Shown: positions 59,378 to 64,000 of the stretch, piece by piece | How the letters are laid out: each line of letters opens with the position of its first letter | Numbering within the stretch: the stretch's first letter is position 1 | Assembly (NCBI RefSeq): GCF_001590835.1 | Contig: NZ_LTAQ01000056.1 | Location: 151,495-215,494, forward strand | DNA length: 64,000 nucleotides | Reading direction: 5' to 3' | Source: Bacillus gaemokensis | GTDB taxonomy: Bacteria; Bacillota; Bacilli; Bacillales; Bacillaceae_G | Position numbers and translations under genes: made by a program | Notes under the pieces: generated by a model | Seen by the model: only the letters and a program-made list of their open reading frames with translations | Databases searched by the model: none | What the model was told of the DNA's origin: nothing

Positions 59378-60043
59378 ATGAATTTGAAATATAAATGTTT
59401 AATATTAGATCATGATGACACAGCAGTGAAAAGTACACCGGATATACACTATCCATCTTTTGTAGAAGCATTACAAGACTTAAGACCAGATGAAAAGCCG
59501 TTATCGTTAGAAGAATTTGTTACATATTGTTTTCATCCTGGGTTCATGAGTTTGTGTAAAGATAAGATTGGTTTTACTCCGGAAGAACAAGAACATCAAC
59601 AAAAAATTTGGAAGAAGTATATAGAATCAACGATTCCGGATTTTTATGAAGGGTTTCCGGAACTGGTACAAGCGTTCAAAGAACAAGGTGGAATCGTAAC
59701 AGTTGTTTCCCACTCTGAGAGTAGTCGTATTAAGAGAGATTATGAAAAACACTGTGGGTTCGTTCCTGATGCAGTATTTGGATGGGAGCTAGAAGAAGAT
59801 CAAAGAAAACCGCATCCATATCCAGTGAAAAAGATTCTGTCCATGTTTAATTTGCATGAAGACGAAGTCATCGTGTTAGATGATTTAAAGCCTGCACTGG
59901 AAATGGCGAAGAGCTGTAACGTTGCATTTGCTGCAGCAGGTTGGTCGCATCATATTCCGAAGATTAAAAAGCAAATGGAAGAGGAATCAGATTATTATTT
60001 TGAGAGTGTAGAGCAGTTTAAACAATTTATTTTTGAAGAGTAA
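59378..60043 (+). CDS. HAD family hydrolase
   Basis: The 221-residue protein has motif I CLILDHDDTAVKSTP (DxDxT), motif II TVVSHSESS, motif III ending RKPHPYPVKKI (Lys) and motif IV DEVIVLDDLKPALEMAKSCN (DD). The helical cap between motifs I and II is type I, as in beta-phosphoglucomutase or phosphoglycolate phosphatase relatives. Substrate unknown. GGAGGAAG precedes the ATG. Confidence 0.86.
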   Translation: MNLKYKCLILDHDDTAVKSTPDIHYPSFVEALQDLRPDEKPLSLEEFVTYCFHPGFMSLCKDKIGFTPEEQEHQQKIWKKYIESTIPDFYEGFPELVQAFKEQGGIVTVVSHSESSRIKRDYEKHCGFVPDAVFGWELEEDQRKPHPYPVKKILSMFNLHEDEVIVLDDLKPALEMAKSCNVAFAAAGWSHHIPKIKKQMEEESDYYFESVEQFKQFIFEE

Positions 60044-60046
60044 AGT

Positions 60047-60081
60047 GAAAAAGAACTTGGTAATATGCCAAGTTCTTTTTC
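60047..60081 (+). terminator. Terminator after the HAD gene
   Basis: GAAAAAGAACTTGG and CCAAGTTCTTTTTC form a 14-bp stem with a 6-nt loop. Confidence 0.92.
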
Positions 60082-60213
60082 ATCAATAATTAGATTTATA
60101 ACATTTGTTGAGCCAACTAGATAAGTTGCCTTTTGAGTTTTTTTTTGTCAATAAGTGCCTTCAGTTATTGCAATAGTTGTATGCATGCATTCTTTTTAAA
60201 TAATAAATGATAG

Positions 60214-60244
60214 AAAAAAGCGTACAGATTTTTGTACGCTTTTT
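60214..60244. terminator. Second, orphan terminator-like hairpin
   Basis: AAAAAGCGTACA and TGTACGCTTTTT form a 12-bp stem with T tail, 140 bp downstream of the first terminator and with no gene in between. Confidence 0.75.
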
Positions 60245-60284
60245 CCTCTTGAAATAAATTGAAATAATATTTTCAAAAGAAAAT

Positions 60285-60311
60285 GGAACAAAACAATCTG
60301 TTACCTTGTCT
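60285..60311 (+). promoter_or_regulatory. Candidate ECF-sigma autoregulated promoter
   Basis: GGAACAAAA at 60285 and TTGTCTA at 60306 resemble the AAC -35 and GTC -10 motifs of ECF sigma promoters, about 70 bp before the sigma gene. ECF sigma genes commonly drive themselves. Spacing is slightly long. Confidence 0.35.
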
Positions 60312-60383
60312 ATATTATGAGGAAATTGCAAAATATAGTGAGGAAAGGTCTTTATGCTTATTGGTATAAGCTGAGGTGTTGGA

Positions 60384-60905
60384 ATGGAAGATAAGGTTAT
60401 TCAAAAATATAATGATAATGAAATAGATTGTGTGATAGAAGAATATTGGCAAGATGTGTGGAATTATTCTTTTATTATTACAAAAGACGCACATTTATCA
60501 GATGATATAACACAGGATGTATTTATAAAGGTATTTAAGAATTGGCATTCATTTCGAAATGAATCATCTATTAAGACATGGTTACTAAAGATTACAAGGA
60601 ATACAGCATTAAATTACTTGAAAGCTGCTTACTTTAAGAGAATTTCTTTAGTGGGTATATTTAGAAGTGATAAGGAATATCCGTCTGCAGAACAGCAATT
60701 TTTTCAAAAAGAAAACATAGATGAGGTTTGGCATATTGTATTGAAATTACCTAAGAAGTATCGTGAAGTAATAATATTAGATGCAAAATATGAATTATCT
60801 TATGAAGAGATTGCTGAAACCTTAGGAGTGTCCATTGGGACTGTGAAGTCTAGGATACATAGGGCGCGTGCAAGAGTTTCAAAAATATTTGCGGAGGATG
60901 CATGA
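60384..60905 (+). CDS. ECF-type RNA polymerase sigma factor
   Basis: This 173-residue sigma-70 group IV protein has region 2 (DVWNYSFIITKDAHLSDDITQDVFIKVFKNWHSFRNESSIKTWLLKITRN) and region 4 (EVIILDAKYELSYEEIAETLGVSIGTVKSRIHRARARV). Its ATGA overlap with the following gene indicates a sigma/anti-sigma pair. The stimulus is probably envelope stress, as for most Bacillus ECF factors. It is not obviously SigM, SigW or SigX. Confidence 0.92.
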   Translation: MEDKVIQKYNDNEIDCVIEEYWQDVWNYSFIITKDAHLSDDITQDVFIKVFKNWHSFRNESSIKTWLLKITRNTALNYLKAAYFKRISLVGIFRSDKEYPSAEQQFFQKENIDEVWHIVLKLPKKYREVIILDAKYELSYEEIAETLGVSIGTVKSRIHRARARVSKIFAEDA

Positions 60906-61732
60906 TGAGTACTGATAGAAAACCAGATTGGTATAAAAAGTTACAAAATGGACCGATGAAGAAACGTGGAGATAAAGAAGAATTTATTCGTAAGATCAAA
61001 CAATCTATTCATAAAACGGAAGGGGAGTATCAAGAAAAATACAGAAGACCGTTTCGTATAAACGTTTTAGCTGCTACAGTTATTTGTACTTTTGCAATTG
61101 TACTAGTGAATTTTCAACAATCTTGGTTTGGTAGTAATAAGCAATCTGTACAAAGTAGTACACAAATTGAAGTTAAGATGAAAGATGAATCCACTGAAGA
61201 TCAATCATTAAAGCAATTTATGAATGAATTAAATCAAAAATTGAGTGTAAAGGATACAAATGTTTTACATGACATAATCAATGAAGAAATTATTTTTAAA
61301 GGGGAAAAATATAATAAAAATGAACGGAAGTCCTATGAGGGCATTTTAAATAATCTACAAGTTGCTCTTGCTATGGGAGGAGAATTTATAAATGATACAA
61401 AAAGTTTATATAAAATACCTAGTGGATTAGCAGAAAGTAATCAGAATAAGAACGAACATTATTTATATGGAACTGTTGTTGGGGAGAAAACAAAGATTTT
61501 TGCTCAACCTCAAAATAATTCGAGGGTTGTATACCATGCGTCTAACGAAATGGTGAAAGCATGGATGCCAGCAAAAATAAGGGGGAGTGGTTATATAAAG
61601 GTAACGACGATGAATGGTTATACTGGTTATGTGGAAGAAAGTCGTATTTCAACTGATATCGAATATTCATTTACCTTCGAAAAACAAAACGATGGAATGT
61701 GGAAAATAAAAATGATAGATTCTATTTGGTAA
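60902..61732 (+). CDS. Membrane anti-sigma factor with extracytoplasmic SH3-like domain
   Basis: The 276-residue protein has a basic cytoplasmic N terminus (residues 1-50), one membrane helix (NVLAATVICTFAIVLVNF) and a long extracytoplasmic part. Residues 190-240 (YGTVVGEKTKIFAQPQNNSRVVYHASNEMVKAWMPAKIRGSGYIKVTTMNGYTGYVEE) look like a bacterial SH3 domain that could sense the cell wall. The start overlaps the sigma gene and GGAGG lies upstream. It probably holds the sigma factor at the membrane. Confidence 0.85.
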   Translation: MMSTDRKPDWYKKLQNGPMKKRGDKEEFIRKIKQSIHKTEGEYQEKYRRPFRINVLAATVICTFAIVLVNFQQSWFGSNKQSVQSSTQIEVKMKDESTEDQSLKQFMNELNQKLSVKDTNVLHDIINEEIIFKGEKYNKNERKSYEGILNNLQVALAMGGEFINDTKSLYKIPSGLAESNQNKNEHYLYGTVVGEKTKIFAQPQNNSRVVYHASNEMVKAWMPAKIRGSGYIKVTTMNGYTGYVEESRISTDIEYSFTFEKQNDGMWKIKMIDSIW

Positions 61733-61767
61733 AAGGGACAGGTTCATTGAATTGAACCTGTCTCTTT
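61732..61767. terminator. Bidirectional terminator
   Basis: AAAGGGACAGGTTCA and TGAACCTGTCTCTTT form a 15-bp stem with a 6-nt loop, between the anti-sigma gene and the PBP gene; it overlaps the PBP stop. Confidence 0.9.
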
Positions 61768-63522
61768 ACTTTTGTTTTCTTTTTGAAGAATATCCCAAGC
61801 ACTTAAAATATTTGCAGCAACGGGAGCGGCACTCTTTCCACCGAAATCACCACCAGGAATAATGACAGAAATCGCAATCTGTGGATTAGTAGCAGGAGCA
61901 TATGCAATAAATAGAGAATGGTTGACGATTTTATCTTGTTTGTTTGGAGAACTTGTGGTACCTGTTTTTCCAGCAACGTCAAACGGTAAATCTTTAATCT
62001 CTTGTATATTGTTACTCATACCGTTTCTCAGCACATCCCAAAATATTGTAGGGTAATGATTTGAACTTTCTGCGATAGGCTTAAATTCTTTTAGCATTGT
62101 ACCATGATTGTTTATGATAGCATTGACGATTTGAGGTTTGTATTTTATGCCTTTATTTGCAAGGGTTGCCGCATATTGAACGAGTTGAAGAGGTGTGTGT
62201 ACTTCATTTCCTCCCCAAGAAGCATTTAATAAAGCTGAAATCCCGTTTTCAAAATCCCCAGCGTTATGTAATTCGTATTTACTGCCCTCTTCAAAAGGTA
62301 AGTCAATCCCAGTTTTAGAACGAAGGCCGAATTTTTCTAAATAACTTGTCCAAATGGTAGACACCTTCTCCAAGTTTCCATTATTTTGATTAAATAATGG
62401 AATGGCTACTTTAGCTGTCATAAACGTATTGGATGAATTCATAATGGCCTGACTTGGTGTAATTTCACCAGTCGGGGTACCTGGATCGTTTTTGATATTA
62501 TTCTCATCATTATAATGAAAGCTCCCTTGATCTAAATACGTATCTGATGGCTGAATGAGCTTTTCATTTAAACCCATTAAAATAGTAAGCGGCTTGATTG
62601 TGGATCCCATATTTACATAGGAGTCACCATATTTTAGTTTTTGAATCGTTTTATTTTGTGAAAGAATTTTCAACTGCTTGCTTTTAGTAAGAGCTATATT
62701 TGTGTTTAATATGTTTGGATCAAAAACAGAGGAGTTAGCCATAGCTAATATTTCTCCTGTTTTTACATTCATTGCAACAGCGTACCCATCATTTGCGTTA
62801 GGGGTAGTGTTAATTTGAGATTTTAGTACTTCTTCTGTTTTCTGTTGAAGCTTGGAATCTAGTGATAGCTGAATATCTTTTCCGCTTTTTGTTTTTTGTA
62901 TGTTCCAGGAGTATTTTTTATCACTGATTTTAAGAATGATATTTTTTTTCGGGATACCTTTTAATTCATTTTCATATTGAAGCTCAATTCCATTTGCACC
63001 AACAGGAACAGAATTAGAATGAGTTTTCTCTTTAATGTTATCTACATATCCAACTACTTGTGAACCAATTTCATGTTGTGGGTAGACACGTATCGATTCA
63101 TTTTTTACGATGAAATTTTGAAGTTTATTTTTATTTATATAGGCTAATTCTCTTTCAGTGACGTTCGAGTATAGTAGTATTTTCTTTTCGTTATGATGCT
63201 GACAAGATTCTTGTAATTGTGTTTTTATTTCATTTATAGGAATGTCATGATGAAATGTAGCCGAAAACTGATTTAAGAAATTTACTAGATCCGTTGTTTC
63301 TTTGGCAGTTGGACATTCGCTATTCCACAAGTAATACAAAGAATTTCCTTTTTTATTTGTAGCGAGTATGATGCCATTTCGATCGATAATTTTACCTCTT
63401 TCAGCTGGAGAAGTTGTAATAGCTAAAGAAATAAAGCCTGTTTGAAACAGAAGTGTTAATATAACTCCTATCATAAAAAAGGTCGTTAAAATCATCCATC
63501 TTTTCTGTTGTATATGTACCAT
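61744..63522 (-). CDS. Penicillin-binding protein, class B transpeptidase
   Basis: This 592-residue membrane-anchored transpeptidase has an N-terminal helix (WMILTTFFMIGVILTLLFQTGFISLAI) and a PBP dimer domain with RGKIIDRNGIILATN. The transpeptidase domain contains SxxK in NMGSTIKPLTILMG, SxN in MNSSNTFMT and KTGT in DVAGKTGTTSSP. It cross-links peptidoglycan. It resembles the PBP2A/PbpH/PbpI-type and is divergent from a BcII beta-lactamase gene. AAGGGAGA precedes the ATG. Confidence 0.9.
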   Translation of the reverse strand: MVHIQQKRWMILTTFFMIGVILTLLFQTGFISLAITTSPAERGKIIDRNGIILATNKKGNSLYYLWNSECPTAKETTDLVNFLNQFSATFHHDIPINEIKTQLQESCQHHNEKKILLYSNVTERELAYINKNKLQNFIVKNESIRVYPQHEIGSQVVGYVDNIKEKTHSNSVPVGANGIELQYENELKGIPKKNIILKISDKKYSWNIQKTKSGKDIQLSLDSKLQQKTEEVLKSQINTTPNANDGYAVAMNVKTGEILAMANSSVFDPNILNTNIALTKSKQLKILSQNKTIQKLKYGDSYVNMGSTIKPLTILMGLNEKLIQPSDTYLDQGSFHYNDENNIKNDPGTPTGEITPSQAIMNSSNTFMTAKVAIPLFNQNNGNLEKVSTIWTSYLEKFGLRSKTGIDLPFEEGSKYELHNAGDFENGISALLNASWGGNEVHTPLQLVQYAATLANKGIKYKPQIVNAIINNHGTMLKEFKPIAESSNHYPTIFWDVLRNGMSNNIQEIKDLPFDVAGKTGTTSSPNKQDKIVNHSLFIAYAPATNPQIAISVIIPGGDFGGKSAAPVAANILSAWDILQKENKSKETGSIQ

Positions 63523-63666
63523 AAAATTCTCCCTTACTTAGATTCCATCTTATCTTAAAATCTATTAATTTTTTTGTAAATACGGGAACAAATTTATTAT
63601 ACGTGTTGTCTATTAAGTGTAATAGCATTTTTAAAGAAGTAAGATATGAAGAAAGGGGCGGTCATA

Positions 63667-64000
63667 ATGAAAAAGAAAATGATGTTAAAAGTAGGTCTAT
63701 GTGTAAGTTTATTAGGGGTAAGTCAATTTGCAAGTGCGACATTCCCAGCGCAAGCTGTAGGAAATGAAGAGCGAAACGTAATTAAAAACCAAGAAGGTAC
63801 GATTTCAATCTCTCAGTTAAATTCATATGTATGGGTTCATACAGAAGTGGGTTATTTTAATGGGGAAACAGTGCCTTCGAATGGTCTTATCCTTAATACA
63901 TCCAAAGGGCTAGTGCTTATTGAATCCTCTTGGGATGACAAACTTACAAAAGAGCTAATAGAAATGATTGAAAAGAAGTTTCATAAACCAATAACAGATG
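63667..64000 (+). CDS. bla2: BcII-type metallo-beta-lactamase, 5' part only
   Basis: The first 111 residues run to the window edge. A signal peptide ([20 protein letters not shown], cleavage near AQAVG) is followed by [57 protein letters not shown]. This is the subclass B1 enzyme of B. cereus just before its HAHAD zinc site, which lies outside the window. The Asp of the usual VLVDSSWDD is Glu here. AAGGGGCGG precedes the ATG. Confidence 0.93.
   Translation, partial: MKKKMMLKVGLCVSLLGVSQFASATFPAQAVGNEERNVIKNQEGTISISQLNSYVWVHTEVGYFNGETVPSNGLILNTSKGLVLIESSWDDKLTKELIEMIEKKFHKPITD

Noticed and set aside
1-64000. CRISPR array, prophage, tRNA or rRNA genes
   Set aside because: No regularly spaced repeats, no phage structural genes and no tRNA or rRNA sequence were recognised in reading either strand.

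Overview
The window is chromosomal DNA from a member of the Bacillus cereus group. The evidence is a cereolysin O-type cholesterol-dependent cytolysin behind a canonical PlcR box, an AiiA-type N-acyl-homoserine lactonase, the start of a BcII-type metallo-beta-lactamase, a second-copy bacillithiol deacetylase (YojF/BshB2), a Rap-Phr pair, bcr1-like repeats, AT-rich composition and AGGAGG-type ribosome binding sites. I see no rRNA, tRNA, CRISPR array, prophage module or intact insertion sequence. The content is typical accessory and niche-adaptation chromosome, with many short operons and intrinsic terminators.

Layout. 1-3.2 kb: a VOC protein, then a PlcR/CcpA-type promoter driving a 26-residue amphipathic peptide and cereolysin O. 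3.4-9.3 kb: a HAD phosphatase, a frameshifted YdeI/DUF1801 gene with a CDGSH tail, a DUF2975 plus HTH pair, and a large PAS sensor kinase. 9.3-10.3 kb: a graveyard of a MITE, an IS110 transposase end, an Hfq fragment and a bcr1 element. 10.5-20.6 kb: a flavin monooxygenase, CsaA, a methyltransferase, a candidate small RNA, GlpQ, secreted and VOC proteins, a DUF218 protein and a divergent LysR/MFS pair. 20.6-32.6 kb: serine hydrolases, PepF, an arylamine N-acetyltransferase with a Cys-His-Glu triad, a MutS2-like ATPase lacking Smr, acetyltransferases, and a divergent quinone reductase/LysR pair. 33-41.6 kb: an ion transporter, YojF/BshB2, a broken NUDIX gene, a Bcr/CflA efflux pump and an arsR-arsI-acr3-arsC operon with two ArsR-like operators. 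42.4-51.6 kb: MoxR-DUF58-DUF4129 (no transglutaminase), AiiA with a displaced partial second copy, NUDIX, a YdcZ transporter pair divergent from a Crp-family regulator over a 26-bp palindrome, and a CzcO-like oxidoreductase. 51.8-64 kb: a GyrI-like protein, a serine hydrolase, a broken CPBP protease, FabH, a second broken NUDIX gene, Rap-Phr, a MITE-truncated gene, a HAD hydrolase, an ECF sigma/anti-sigma pair, a penicillin-binding protein and the 5' part of bla2.

Two themes stand out. First, short regulatory and signalling elements: the PSM-like peptide in the cytolysin operon, a Phr precursor that carries its signal motif twice, a Rap gene whose expected ATG is ATA, a candidate small RNA, and several perfect palindromic operators. 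Second, heavy gene decay: about a dozen fragments or frameshifted genes. Several have a readable mechanism, namely an 11-bp tandem duplication in the CPBP gene, an inferred 7-bp slippage deletion in a NUDIX gene, MITE truncation, and a possible bcr1 insertion next to an hfq fragment. All functional calls are from reading motifs; no database search was run.
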